A stretch of DNA of 64,000 nt, from positions 615,713-679,712 of the forward strand of contig VZQC01009975.1 of NCBI GenBank assembly GCA_009823505.1, written 5' to 3'. Made by a program: the position numbers and the translations under genes. This document shows, piece after piece, positions 34,072 to 44,954 of this stretch (position 1 is the stretch's first letter; each line of letters opens with the position of its first letter). The notes below the pieces were generated by a model. It ran no database searches, was not told where the DNA came from, and saw nothing but the letters and a program-made list of their open reading frames with translations. The stretch is from Rhizomys pruinosus. Lineage: Eukaryota; Chordata; Mammalia; Rodentia; Spalacidae.

Positions 34072-37000
34072 CTGAGGATGGTGGTCTGATTCTTGCAATT
34101 CTGACCTTCCAAGAGCAGGCTCTCTTATAGTCTTTTCACTGCAGGTGATTTGCCAGTATCTGGGCTGGGGATCCAGACTGTGGGTCAGATGTCTGTTTCT
34201 ATCTGTGGCCTCATCACTATCTTTTCATACATCCAATGTCTTATATAACTGATTTCTAAGAATGTCACTGTGTTTTCTGCTTTTCGATTAAGTTAGTGCT
34301 GTGGGTCATGGGGATCTGTCTGGCTTTCCAGTCTCCCCCAGATCCAGAGGTGATTCATAGAATATCAATCAAAGTCTATGGCACTTAAAAGCTTGCTTCG
34401 TGCTGCAGTATTTCATGAAAGATGTGGGTTTTAGCTTAGATCACAGTTAATTTTAAATCAAATGAGGAAGCATGTTCAGTGTCACAGATAAATCTTCGAA
34501 ATGTCAAACTTAAATGTATTTCTGCTCTAGGAAATATTCAATAACTCAGAGAAAGTATGAGTCAGTCAATTTAAAAATAGGTCTTGCTGTGTGGAAGCTC
34601 TAGGATTTTGCAGTGTACACTTATATTTCCTATGTGATAAATGAAATTAACACAAAAATCATGGATTCGGACCCCTCACCAGCTGTGAGAATGCAAGGCT
34701 TGCAAACAAAGCAGCAAGGCTTGCAGAGTCAGGTGGAAGAGGCAGAGAACTGAACTGCAGTCAGAAGGTAACATTTATTTGAAATTACATTATTGTGCCT
34801 CTGAAGAGAAATGACTTATGGGATCCTTCCTTGTCCAGCCAGCATGAATGTGTAATGTGCAGAGCATGATGGGTAGGTGCTCATCATGGGAAATATTTGT
34901 TTTCCTCAGCAATTGAAACTGAACTCTTCAGAGGTAGAATCCAGTTGCTTTGTTTGTTCTTTATTATTAACTAGATTATGCACAAATCTTTAATTCTCTC
35001 TCTGAAGAGAAAAAATAATTTTTGATTCATATAAGTTACTAGTAAATGTTTGTCTGTTAAATAAATGAAGGCAGCAATGAGTAAATGAGTGACAGAATGA
35101 CTCACTTGCCTTTCTCCTGTTTTTTCAAACTGTTAAATAAAACATTTTATTTTCTAAAGCTAGTCTATACCTGACATGTTTAGATTACATTGTGTACTTA
35201 ATTTTCTAGATATCCTTCTCTTATGGAATTCAAAGAATGATTCTGTTGAAATACAATAAAGTTAAGCATTTCTCATGGAGACATGGGAATATGAGTAATT
35301 TATCAGTGTTTCTGAACAAGAAAAACACTGTGTCTTTAAACACATGTTTTTAAACAGAAATTCTGAAGAGTGTTGCTTATAAATATGATGGAAAAGTTTA
35401 TAGTCCAAGTGAGAGTTAGTGAGGCCATGAATAGCTGGGCCATGCATGGAGCTGCTGTCCCTTGGGCTGAGGCTCCAGAGCCAGTGTTGACCTGAGGATC
35501 AAAGGGCTGGGCTCACTCTCCAGCAAGGACAAGCCCAGAATTCTCTCTGACTGCTGGACTAAAAAAAGCAAGCAGAGAAAAGGACTTCCTTGGTTTCCTG
35601 CTTTCTTTCCATCCTTTTCCTTTCCTGCCAAAGCAAAGCCATGATTGAAGAATGTAAAATGTAGGATCAACCCTGTGACAGGAGAGAGAGAGTGAGAGAG
35701 AGAGAGAGAGAATTAAGAATGAAATGTGGAGGAACAGCCTCCACTCCAGGGAAGCTAGGAAATGAAAGGTGAATATCACTAAGGTAAACAGAACCCACGC
35801 AGCATTGGCCTGGGACAAAGACATCAGCTTGCTTGGGAAAATTTATTGCCAGTAGAGTTTTTTTGATCATCTGATATTCAACAAAGAGTTATTCTGACTC
35901 TCTAACAACTGCAGAAATCTGAAGTCTGTCTCCACAGATCTGACACTTACTAGGACTGCATTTCCTCACCATTGCTGTCAATATCATCCACCCCCTGGAT
36001 TCAGTTGCCTTTGTGCCCTACAAGGTGGTGCTTACATCATTGCTTAGGTCATTGCTCCAGTATCGTTCTGACCAATGACACTGTCTGCTTCATTCTCTTA
36101 TACAAGGCTCTTGTCAGACACTTTTCTAACGATGAGCAGGGTGCCTCACGTAGCCCATGCCTTGACACAAGGAGCCAGGTCTCTGGTCAGCACACGCTGC
36201 TGGTCTCTTGCTGAGTCCTTTGTATAACCTAAACTCCAGTTCCTCATCTTACCTACACAGTTGCCTTCTCTTCCCTGTTTCTGCACTGTTGTTTCCTTTC
36301 TTCTCAAAATTCTGATGTCAAGAACTTACTCTCTCCCCTTTTCATCTGTCACCCAATCTCTATACCAACCTCAAAGGTTCACAAAAAAAATCAACAACCA
36401 TTCCTGTAACAAGGCTCTGTAACAGTAAAGATGTTCCGTTTTAAAAAGGTATTTGTTAATAATCATATTTCCATCAACTATTTATAAGAGTGGTTGTTAA
36501 GAATGAGATATGGCTTTAGAAATATAAACCCTATTTGACTCAGGATATTTTGATTAAAATGATCTATATGAGTTAGAAAGTGTAGACTTAAATCAGAAGA
36601 AAGTAAACATTTTAAGAAATGTTTGGAAGTTGCCAGTGGTATCTAGATGTGGAAACAGGTAGAAATATCAGGGAATTAAATTGTGAGACTAAGAAGAATT
36701 TGACTTCATGTCAGACTTCTAAGTAGTACTCAGTAACAGGACGGGGGGGGGGGAGGAGCAGACATTTAAGAGGGAGGGTTGAGGTCTGGAGTGCTGCCAG
36801 AAAAAGAGGTCTGGGCAGAGCGTGGGGAGCATCGAGGGCCTGACAGCGCCCCAAGACACTCATTCTAACAAGCTATTTAGAAAATGTCTCTTAATAGAAA
36901 AAGTGCCATTGCTTACACTCCCATAAGCCACTCTTAACCTTGGCAAATGTAATTTCAAGAATCCAACAAAAATCTAAATGTCTTCAAGGAAGTAACAAAA

Positions 37001-37654
37001 CATGCCACTTGGTCAGTGAATAGAGGTAAATGGGTAGAGATGCAGTTCTTTGTAGAAGTTTGATTACAGAAAATTGAAGTAAAGGAAAGTGTAGCAATCC
37101 TTCCACTGTGTGATAGGAAGGGATGATGAGAAGCCTTACGACAGGTGTCTTTTGCAAATGGTGGAAGATTGAATTTGCTTTGCATTCTGGGAGAGAGCTG
37201 AGGAGGGAAACTTGAGTGAAAGTAGCCACTCGGAGTGGATCTAGGCACAAAAAAGTCAAAGGACTGAGAGGCATCATGTCGGGCAGCATTTTCATTATCT
37301 GGGGTAAAACAGTGTTGAGAAATGACTGAGATACAGGAGGGTTCAGCCTCTGCTCATTGTTTACTGCATTTTTACAGAGATCTTCAGGAAAAGGGAAGAC
37401 ATACAGAGCAAATATTGAATTGATCACTACCCTTTTTGTCCCAGGAATGTAATGAAGTAGTTTTGTTCTTGATAGACCTGTCCCGGCATTATTTGTGAAA
37501 ACATGATTGTAACTGGGTCAAAACTATCAAAACACTGTGAATGAAAACCACTTGTGCCTAGTCTGTTTCTCAGTGGTGGGCACTCCCTTGGGGCCCTCTG
37601 TAACTTTATAAGTGAAGAGAACAGTGAGGCTTACAGGATGAGACACCTCTTTTC
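33229..37654. other. Long unique stretch with simple repeats
   Basis: There is no recognised gene or interspersed repeat in most of it. Simple repeats present are poly(T) of 36 at 34,036-34,071, (GA)n at about 35,682-35,711 and a G run at 36,742-36,751. ORFs (for example 36,984-37,427 on the minus strand) show no domain. Confidence 0.45.
34036..34071. repeat. Poly(T), 36 bases
   Basis: Uninterrupted. I could not identify a retroposed body on its left or right. Confidence 0.9.
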
Positions 37655-37858
37655 TTTATAGTATTTAATTTTGATGTGTATGAATAGCTTGCCTGCTCAT
37701 AAGTGTGCCCCTCTGTGTAGTACCCTCTCACACTAGAATATCTACAGGAACTGGAGTTATGGACAGTTGTTAGCTGCCATGTGTGTGTTGGGAAACAAAC
37801 CCAGGTCTTCTGTAAGAGCAGCCAGTGCTCTGAACCTCTGAGCCATCTCTCCAGGCCC
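37655..37858 (-). mobile_element. Old B2/B3-type SINE
   Basis: The minus strand reads GGCCTGGAGAGATGGCTCAG, a diverged B-box region (CCTGGGTTTGTTTCCC), ACTGTCCATAACTCCAGTTC and an A-rich end. Confidence 0.85.
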
Positions 37859-38444
37859 TCTGAGGTAACTGCTTTACCATGTCTTACAGGGCAGGGTAAG
37901 CCTTGACTGTTCCTCTTTATCTTGATTCCCATCTGCCCCTTCTAGAGTTCTACATGCTCACTTTGTGGAGATGTAGCCAGAATCTGCTGAGAAATAGATA
38001 CAGAAAGAGCCAGTTGCTGAGATCCCATGAAGGATTCAGCTATACCCCTTGCCTCCTGGACGTTAGGTCCCTTGTCCCTCCATAAACTGTCCCCAACTCT
38101 GTAAGTGCCTTATAAAGGCCATTTCCACCAAGGAAAAGGAATTGTGTACCATGTCTGTCATCCAGAGCAAACACCCTTTTGATCCCTTTGCTGATGCAAG
38201 CTTCCTGCTGGCACTGAAGAGCCTATTCATATGAGAATTAAGCAGAGAAATGGCAGTGAGACATCTGCCCATTTCCTCCCCAACTGCTATAGGACCCCAG
38301 AAGAGACAATGGGTAGAACCCTGTGAAACCCATAGTCCTGGACTTTCCATTGCCCCCCTGCTTACTGTAGAGTGCTGGGACAGGCTGTGCCATGTTTGTG
38401 TTTTGATTTGTGTGTCTCTATTTCTGAAAATGGTGCTGATGAAA

Positions 38445-38597
38445 AAGACGAGTCTTGCCGGGTGTGGTGGCGCACGCCTTTAATCCTAGCACTTGGGAGG
38501 CAGAGGCAGGCGGATCTTTGTGAGTTCAAGGCCAGCCTGGTCTACAGAGTGAGTTCCAGGACAGCTGGGGCTACAAAAAAAAAAAAAAATCAAAAAC

Positions 38598-38641
<44 letters not shown>

Positions 38642-38648
38642 CGAGTCT
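38445..38648 (+). mobile_element. Young B1 SINE with target-site duplication
   Basis: B1 at 38,456-38,639 starts TGCCGGGTGTGGTGGCGCAC and carries AGGCAGGCGGATCTTTGTGA with few changes from the standard B1. Its long A tail is broken by TCAAAAACC. The duplication GACGAGTCT occurs at 38,447-38,455 and 38,640-38,648. Confidence 0.95.
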
Positions 38649-40219
38649 AAAGAAGAAACTACTATTCCAATGCTCCAGCACTTTGAACAATATGCACTTG
38701 GGTGATTACACAGAGGAGAGTGTGGACTCACCAGGGGGAACTGGGCAGGATCTGTGATGCAAATGTCAGTGCTTCCCTGGAGTGCTTGAGGGACCCAGAC
38801 CTGAATACAAGGAAAGTATGCTCTATGCAACAGTGATCCAACATTTCGCCTTCTTTCTACCCAAGCCAAGGGAATGTCCCACAAGGCAGTGATGCTTTGA
38901 TAGGCAGATGCTCTGGAGGGGGGACAGAATACAGCAGAGTACACAAGGATTATTTGTCCCAGAATTTCCCCACAGCTTCCAGGAGGGGCAAGAGAGAAGC
39001 CAAAGATCTTGCTACTGAAGCTCATTCAAAGATGAAGAATCAGGATTGCCCACTAACACACTGGATTTAGAGTTGGATTCAGTTCACCTTGACTCCAGAC
39101 TTCAAGATTTATATCCATCTACAGGATAAGAACAAAGCCTGCCTCATAATTAATCTCCAAATGTGACTGCTGTTAGCAATTTTGTTAATGGCTTAGTAAT
39201 AGATGCTAATAAAAATAAATGAACAAGACAACAAAAATGCAATGATTCACTAAACATTTGAATGTGTAATAGTAATAATTCAATGGCTAGAGGTTTAATA
39301 TGGAAATCTGTATATGTAAAAGTTATTTTATGTATGATACCTACGTGTGTGTGGAGTAAGGACCCCATGTAACTGGAACCAAGATGAGGACTATATATGA
39401 TTTGCTGCAGTACTAGCTTTTCTGAGGGCAGCAGAGGGCTCACACTCTTCTTCAGGCTTCGGTTCCAGGTTCTCATTTGAGAATAAAGACAAAATGAAGT
39501 TTCCTTAAACAGTGTGAATTTATTGAATACAAGATACTATAATGACTGTGGTATGTTTGGAGAAACATGATAAACATTCTTAGCTTCAGTTGTTGAACAC
39601 AGCTGTAATCTGTTTTGTTTTTGTTTTTTTTTTTTTTTTAAATCACAATTCAGCTGATCACACACACCCAGGCTGTTTTGCTTTTCTGCAATGCCTCTCA
39701 ATATCTAACTGATAAATAAACTTGATTATTTCCTATTTTCGTCATTATCTGGTCCCATAAGTGATAGGATAACACAGTGCCATATTCACATTTATCATAC
39801 ATCCCAATAATAAAAGTTCTTTGTTCATTTAAGAATGCATATTTAAAAGTTTAGGCCTAGATTTTCCTAAAATATTTCATTCACTTCCTCTATAGTCTAT
39901 GGATACTGAATATAAACAATATCATGGCAATCTGGCATTTTTGTCTCTATGCAACATGTATAGGTTGGTTTTTAGAATATACTCAGAGCCAACAGTCTAT
40001 TTTCTAATGAATAAAAAGCAAAATTAGCTTAAACTGAAATACTTATTTTCAGATGAATTGAAGGAGATCTATTTTCCAACAGATATAGACCATTACTATG
40101 GATAAAAGCCCATTACAGGAATTTCATCATTTGAATATAATTGACCAATGAAAAATATTCTTGTGCTCAATGTAGAGTCTTGATTTATTTTTTTCCTTCT
40201 CAATCTTGGGTCTGTATTT
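38649..40219. other. Unique DNA, no gene seen
   Basis: AT-rich toward the right. A short poly(T) lies near 39,625-39,639. No recognised element. Confidence 0.45.
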
Positions 40220-40481
40220 AAAGTCAATGAAGAGGGCTGGAGAGATAGCCTAGCGGTTAAGAGCACCAACGCTCTTGCAGAGGACCCGGGTTCGATCCCC
40301 AGCACCCACATGGCGGCTAACAACCGTCTGTAACTCCAATTCCAGGAGAACTCCAGTTCCAGGGGAATCCGACACCCTCTTCTGACCTCCGCGGCATTGC
40401 ACGACATGGGTGCACAGACCTGCATGCAGACAGTACATTCATACACATACAAAAATAAATAAATAATAAAGTCAATGAAGA
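40220..40481 (+). mobile_element. Young B2/B3-type SINE (18-bp duplication subfamily)
   Basis: Body at 40,234-40,467: GGGCTGGAGAGATAGCCTAG, B box GGTTCGATCCC, tandem 18-bp units at about 40,333-40,368, and an AAATAAATAAATAA tail. The exact 14-bp duplication AAAGTCAATGAAGA lies at 40,220-40,233 and 40,468-40,481. Intact target duplications and A/B boxes suggest recent insertion. Confidence 0.97.
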
Positions 40482-40633
40482 AAGTCTGAGGAAAGAAACC
40501 CTGCTGCAGAAGTCTGTCTTCTGTGGAAAGAAAATGCCCTGCATCCTAAGATGCAAGAGTTAGCACTGATTGGGCTTTTGCAGTATTATTAGGTATTTTT
40601 CTCTTTTCTGTGATTTGAATCCTGAACTATGAA

Positions 40634-41227
40634 TGTGGTGGAGAAGGTGTTGTTCAATGTCTTTGAGTCACGTGTGATCGTGATCCCATTCTACACGCTG
40701 TTCTTCCCTTCCTGGATCAGCTCCAGGACTTGTCTCCTGTCTGTAGGCTGACGGTCTTTAGGCTTTGCTCTCACAAGAAGGGGGTACGGAAAACAGCAGG
40801 AGATCACCTCTGGAAATGAGCAGATTCACACGCAGAGAGCTGGGGAGATAGTAACTCCATTTATTTTCTGTCAGTGTGGTCTATATGTTGAAGGCTACTG
40901 AGCTCTGGGCAAGGAAGTGGGGGGCAGGTAGAAGGGATGGGTGAGCCACCTTGGTTCTAACTGGGGGTCTGCAGAGCTCCAGTTTGTGCAACAAGTAACT
41001 AGAGGTGTGACATTTTGCTCAATGCCTTAAGGGAAGGGGTCATCCAGTTCTGGAACTTTGCAGAGATAGAGTGAAGCAAGAATCATTGTAATATCCCAAA
41101 TCTTCCTGCTACAGATAACTCACAGAGGCAATCTGAATGCCCACAGAGATATCAGATAACCGGAGATCTTCCAGGACAGGTCTTACAAGTTCTTGCTTCA
41201 AGTCACATACAAAGTTCCATTCCCACA
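40634..41227 (-). mobile_element. Probable 3' LTR of the retrovirus
   Basis: On the minus strand it starts TGTGGGAATGG and ends CTCCACCACA, giving the short TGTGG/CCACA inverted ends typical of LTRs. A TATA-like CATATAGACC near 40,880 is followed by AATAAA at about 40,861-40,867, then about 220 bp of R/U5. It is 594 bp long and lies directly downstream of env with only a SINE between. No second LTR exists in the window to confirm the limits. Confidence 0.6.
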
Positions 41228-41235
41228 GCCCATCC

Positions 41236-41489
41236 TTTTTTTTTTAATATTTATTTTTTTATTTTTTTCCCTATGTGTAGGAATGTATTGTCTGCATGCA
41301 GGTCTGTGCACCCGTGTTGTGCAATGCCACGGAGGTCGGAAGAGGGTGTTGGACTCCCCTGGAACTGGAGTTCTCCTGGAATTGGAGTTTCAGATGGTTC
41401 TCACCCGCCATGTGGGTGCTGGGGATCCAACCCGGGTCCTCTGGAAGAGCAGTCAGTGCTCTTAACCACTAGGCCATCTCTCCAGCCCC
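41236..41489 (-). mobile_element. B2/B3-type SINE (18-bp duplication subfamily) between env and the LTR
   Basis: The minus strand reads GGGGCTGGAGAGATGGCCTA, a B-box-like GGTTGGATCCC, duplicated 18-bp units and an A-rich tail. It sits where the polypurine tract of the retrovirus should be. AAAGGAG / AAAGGAT on either side may be a short target duplication. Confidence 0.9.
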
Positions 41490-41562
41490 TCCTTTGTTTT
41501 TTTAATTAAAATGGAGCAGTAACGTCAAAGTCCTCTAGGGGGTCCCCTGGGACGGCCTGGTA

Positions 41563-42132
41563 TTAGACTAGAACAGTCTCGGCCGTGATCTCAGTAAGTG
41601 TATTGGTTTGGAGGACACAGGGTGTGATAGTCAGGAGGACTCCTAGGGTGAAAATAGGTCCCAGTAAGGGAAGTAACCAGATAGTCAGGGGGTTGGAAAA
41701 CCATGGGACATAAACTTGTGGGGAGTATTTTTCATGGAGTTCTTTCCTGAGGTCTTTTAGAGTTTTAACATTTTGCTCGACAATACTAGACTCATTTAAA
41801 TAAAAACAGCATTTCTCCCCCAGGAACACGCAGGTTCCCCCATTTTCTGCTGTTAACAAGTCCAGGGATCACCGGTTCTGCATCACCACCTTGGCCAGAG
41901 AAGTTATCTGTCTCTGGAGCAATTCAAGGCTATTTGTTGTGGATGCCATTGCCTCATCAAGCTTATTTTGGAAGTCTGCTTCCATGTTGTAAACCCTCGC
42001 TAGGGCTCCACCCACAGTTCCCATCGCTGTTGTAGAGAGAATGATGCCTAGGCTGACCAGAAGCAGGATGAATCTCTCTCTTTTGATGGTCCAGGTCTGT
42101 TCACAGCATCCAAGCCACTTCCTCTTTCTCAT
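41563..42132 (-). pseudogene. env: Retroviral env, transmembrane subunit (TM), interrupted
   Basis: The TM subunit anchors the envelope spike and mediates membrane fusion in a functional virus. Visible here are a basic stretch (IKRER) at the expected SU/TM cleavage region and a hydrophobic fusion-peptide-like segment. A heptad region (LLQRQITSLAKVV) and the CX6CC motif (CVFLGEKCC) that covalently links SU and TM in gamma/type D viruses follow. A hydrophobic anchor (WLLPLLGPIFTLGVLL) ends the ectodomain. One in-frame TGA at 41,869-41,871 divides the reading frame between the heptad region and the CX6CC motif. The SU part lies in a different frame with further stops, so this is a dead fragment. 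Confidence 0.88.
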
Positions 42133-42331
42133 AAAGGAAGAGCTGGGGAATGATAATTATGGGCAAACAAATTCCAGAACCAATAGCATTTGCACAGAGG
42201 GATGCGGTGCCATCACACCAGAAAAAGAATGAGGATTTGACACACAGGGTCCTGTCAAGAGGAACACTTCAGAGGCACCTGGGCTCTGGGGCTGCTGCAG
42301 CTCTCACTAAACAAATAGGAATTGTAGTGAG

Positions 42332-43117
42332 TCAGTCAAAGAGAGAAATGCTGTGAAACACCAGTTTTGTCTCCCTGGGGGCAGATTCCTGTAAATATGC
42401 ATTAGAAGGAATGGGAGTGAAAAGAGGGCGTGTAATGGATGCACAGAGAAAACATTGGGAGACATTAGGGTGGGTGGTGTAGTTGAGGAGATCTCTGGCA
42501 TATTCAATGTACTGGGGCTGTATTACAGTGGACTGCAGCTTTCCTTCCATTTTGGATTCCTGTAACAGAATGTAGGTTTGAGTGAGGTTGGGCTGAGGAG
42601 CTACAACAAGCTGGCGAGAGATGCGGTTATCCACCGTAGGGTACCAGGCATTGCTGTAAGGGTAGAGTTTTCCCTGCACTCCAGCTCTCCAGCAGTCACT
42701 CCAGGAGTCCTGTATGTTAATTTTAAACTGGTTATTTTGGATTTGGAACAGGCTTCTTGGGCTGTGAACACTCTCCAACCTGCAAGACCAGAATCTGCAA
42801 CTGCCATAAGTATCATAATTATCAGCTTCCTGTAAACACTGTCCTTTGTTAGGATGGGCAAAGCAGATAAAGAGTGACTGAGAGGTAGTGGTGGAATTGG
42901 GAAACACAGTGATTGTGATTGCCTTGCTGCAGCCTTGCAAACGACAGTCGCTGGTTCCAATGACCTGATTCCTTCCTTCCCAAGTTTCTCTGACAAAGAA
43001 TTGCCATACATGGGTCCAAGTTGGTGGTCTGCCCACAGGCTGGGCAGAGGCAGAATTAGCTTGAAGTATTATCAGATCAGCTAAAAGGATGGCAGACAGG
43101 GGTGCAGAGGGGGGCAC
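42332..43117 (-). pseudogene. env: Retroviral env, surface subunit (SU), 261-codon fragment
   Basis: SU binds the host receptor in a functional virus. The fragment starts with a hydrophobic signal-like segment (residues about 7-24, ending SASA). It has many cysteines and several N-glycosylation sequons (NST, NLT, NYT, NVS). A C-F-L-C motif matches the CXXC isomerase-like motif of gammaretrovirus-type SU. Translation ends at a stop at 42,332. About 200 bp separates it from the TM frame, and that stretch still reads as envelope-like sequence but with stops and a frame change. Subfamily not identified. A host-domesticated envelope is unlikely given these breaks. Confidence 0.8.
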
Positions 43118-43144
43118 AAGGATTTTTAAGAAGTGAGGAGTTGG

Positions 43145-43333
43145 TCAAGTTTCTTCCAGAGTAACAGGTGTGCCATCTTTTTGGTCGGCAGGGATGAATC
43201 TGACATTTCTGGCCAGAATCCAAATGGGTCTCAGACAATCCTGTGGGAAGATGCAAGAAAAGCCCCTCCCAGTTGTTAACAGTGGATCAGGTCCTTTCCA
43301 CTGTTTGTCTAAGGGGGTCTTTCCATCTGACAA
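43145..43333 (-). pseudogene. pol: Retroviral integrase, C-terminal domain fragment
   Basis: The fragment contains QWKGPDPLLTTGRGFSCIFP, the conserved C-terminal domain phrase of betaretroviral integrases. It is followed by IWILARNVRFIP and stops just before the env start, the usual pol-env order. Confidence 0.75.
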
Positions 43334-43474
43334 GTATTTGAGGAACAGTACTTGGTGTCTGCCAATGTTTGACTATGGCTGGACATCTTGAATCTCTGTA
43401 AATGTTAAAGAGGTTTAGAGTTGCCAATGTCATGGCCAGCTGGATGTTAGGAGGGTATTTCCCTGCCTTTTGTT

Positions 43475-43888
43475 TTAATAACTGATTTTTAGGACCTTAT
43501 GGGTCTGTTCTATGATGCCTTGTCCCTGTGGGTTATAAGGGATACCTGTATCATGTGCAATATTCCATAATTGACAAAATGATTTAAAGCGAGAGCTAGC
43601 AAATGCTGACCCATTGTCCATTTTAATCTGTTTGGGAATGCTCATGGTAGCAAAGGTAGAAAGGAGGTGGGCAGCAAGGTCTTTGGGTCTCTCTCCCATT
43701 TGGGCAGTAGCCCAAATAAATTTGGAATAAGTGTCCACGGTGACAAAGACATACTTTTGTTTTCCAAAGGAAGCTATGTGTGCACCGTCAGTTTGCCAGA
43801 GCGCATTGGCTTTCAATCCCCTGGGGTTAAGTCCCAAAATCTGTAGTGCAGGTGTTTTAATTAGAGCAAAACAGGAGGAACAAGTCAC
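43475..43888 (-). pseudogene. pol: Retroviral integrase, catalytic core fragment
   Basis: Integrase joins viral DNA to the host chromosome. The 137-codon reading has the CSSC part of the zinc-binding HHCC domain near its start. The catalytic triad is in context: WQTDGAHI (Asp), IKMDNGSAFAS (Asp) and GIIEQTHK (Glu). The second Asp and the Glu are 35 residues apart, as in all retroviral integrases. PYNPQGQG is typical of the betaretrovirus/IAP group. The N-terminal half of the HHCC domain is lost at the deletion junction, and the frame ends early. It is a fragment, not a working enzyme. Confidence 0.92.
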
Positions 43889-43892
43889 TGAG

Positions 43893-44300
43893 AAAGCGAA
43901 CTGCTTGCAATCCTCAGCATGGAGGGGAATTGAAAAGAAACAGTTCTTGATATCTTAAGGCTAGCAGAGGGGTGTTAGCTGGGATAGCAGAGGCAAGGGG
44001 GAGACCTCTCTGCAGAGACCCCCATATATGCACAGTTCTGTTAATGGTTCACAGGTCTTGTAAGATATGCTAACCTCCTGTTGCCTTTTTAATGACAAAC
44101 ACAGGGGTGTTCTAGGGACTGCAAGATGGACGGATATGTCCCAATGAAAATTGCTCCTTGACTAAGTCTTGGAGAGTTTGTAATTTCTCCCCTGTGACCC
44201 TCAGGATTCGGGGTGCTTCTTGCTGAAATGATGGAGGTATTTTCCCCCAGTTAAATGGTCTGGGCATGGTTGTTCTCATTTGGAGTAGCAATAACCACAT
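43893..44300 (-). pseudogene. pol: Retroviral reverse transcriptase, N-terminal fragment
   Basis: The fragment reads GEKLQTLQDLVKEQFSLGHI, the beginning of betaretroviral RT. After a stop it continues with NTPVFVIKK and the region leading to the first catalytic Asp. RT sequence ends near 43,893 and joins integrase directly, so the YXDD active site, thumb, connection and RNase H are absent. Confidence 0.85.
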
Positions 44301-44391
44301 CCAAAGCCTCCAAAATATCTAGTTCTAGCAGATTGATATTAGTGGGTGCTATTAATGGGCGAATCTGACCCATGTTTCCATCGGGGTCCTT

Positions 44392-44613
44392 TCAGGTGTA
44401 AACATTTTTAGTTATGTAAGACTGTGAGTGCCTTCCTATTCCCAGAAGTTTAGTCCCTGGAAGCAAGGGCCAGTCAGGGGGTATTTCTTGCTGTTTTATA
44501 ATGGTTTTGTCTGCCCCTGTATCTATCAAACATTTAAAAGTCCTCCCCCCAATTTTAATCATCAATGCAGGATGTGAGCCTTCTGAAATAGGTGCTGCCC
44601 AGAGGGCGTGCAC
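44392..44613 (-). pseudogene. pro: Retroviral aspartic protease fragment
   Basis: The retroviral protease cleaves Gag and Pol precursors and works as a dimer. The catalytic motif is visible as CLIDTGADKTII, preceded by PALMIKIGGRTFK, the usual substrate-flap approach. LLGIGRHSQSYITKN follows, as expected of a class II protease. The 73-codon frame covers most of the domain; its C-terminal part runs out of frame or is degraded. Confidence 0.9.
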
Positions 44614-44665
44614 TGACTATTTTTCCCCCTTTTTTCCCTGGGCTAGGGGCTGCCTGTCTAGGAGT

Positions 44666-44954
44666 TTAAAGGTAGAAATTTTTACCATCTTTATCATAGT
44701 TTGAACAGTAATCTTTCCTCCAATTTTCCTCCTTTTTTACACCAGGGGCAGAGGACGCATGGGGGGCATTCAGAAGGTCCTCTGGGAGAGACTGGTGGTT
44801 TTGGGCACTGTCTTTTCCAATGACTTCTGTCTCCACAGTTAAAACATTTCTCATTTGTGGTGACAGCAGCCGCAAAGACATTGAACAATGACAAAGGTGC
44901 AATCTGCAGTCCCTGCTCAAAGACAGCCTGACTCTTGGAGTCATTTAAAACCAA
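44666..44954 (-). pseudogene. gag: Gag nucleocapsid end with zinc knuckle
   Basis: The first knuckle is intact (CFNCGDRSHWKRQC, the CX2CX4HX4C pattern that binds viral RNA). The second is degenerate (CPWCKKGGKLEE), lacking the His and the last Cys. LQIAPLSLFNVFAAAV upstream is compatible with the end of capsid. Most of gag is not recognisable farther right, so the element is 5'-truncated or heavily decayed there. Confidence 0.82.

Noticed and set aside
38486..39025. A 179-codon minus-strand ORF
   Set aside because: Its C-terminal half is antisense B1 and its poly(A) (a run of Phe), with no recognisable domain elsewhere.
40096..40556. Repeated short 'proteins' with the string CMNVLSACRSVHPCRAMPRR, also at 1,567, 9,900, 32,427, 41,193, 52,699 and 53,316
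   Set aside because: They are translations of antisense B2/B3-type SINEs, not a multigene peptide family.
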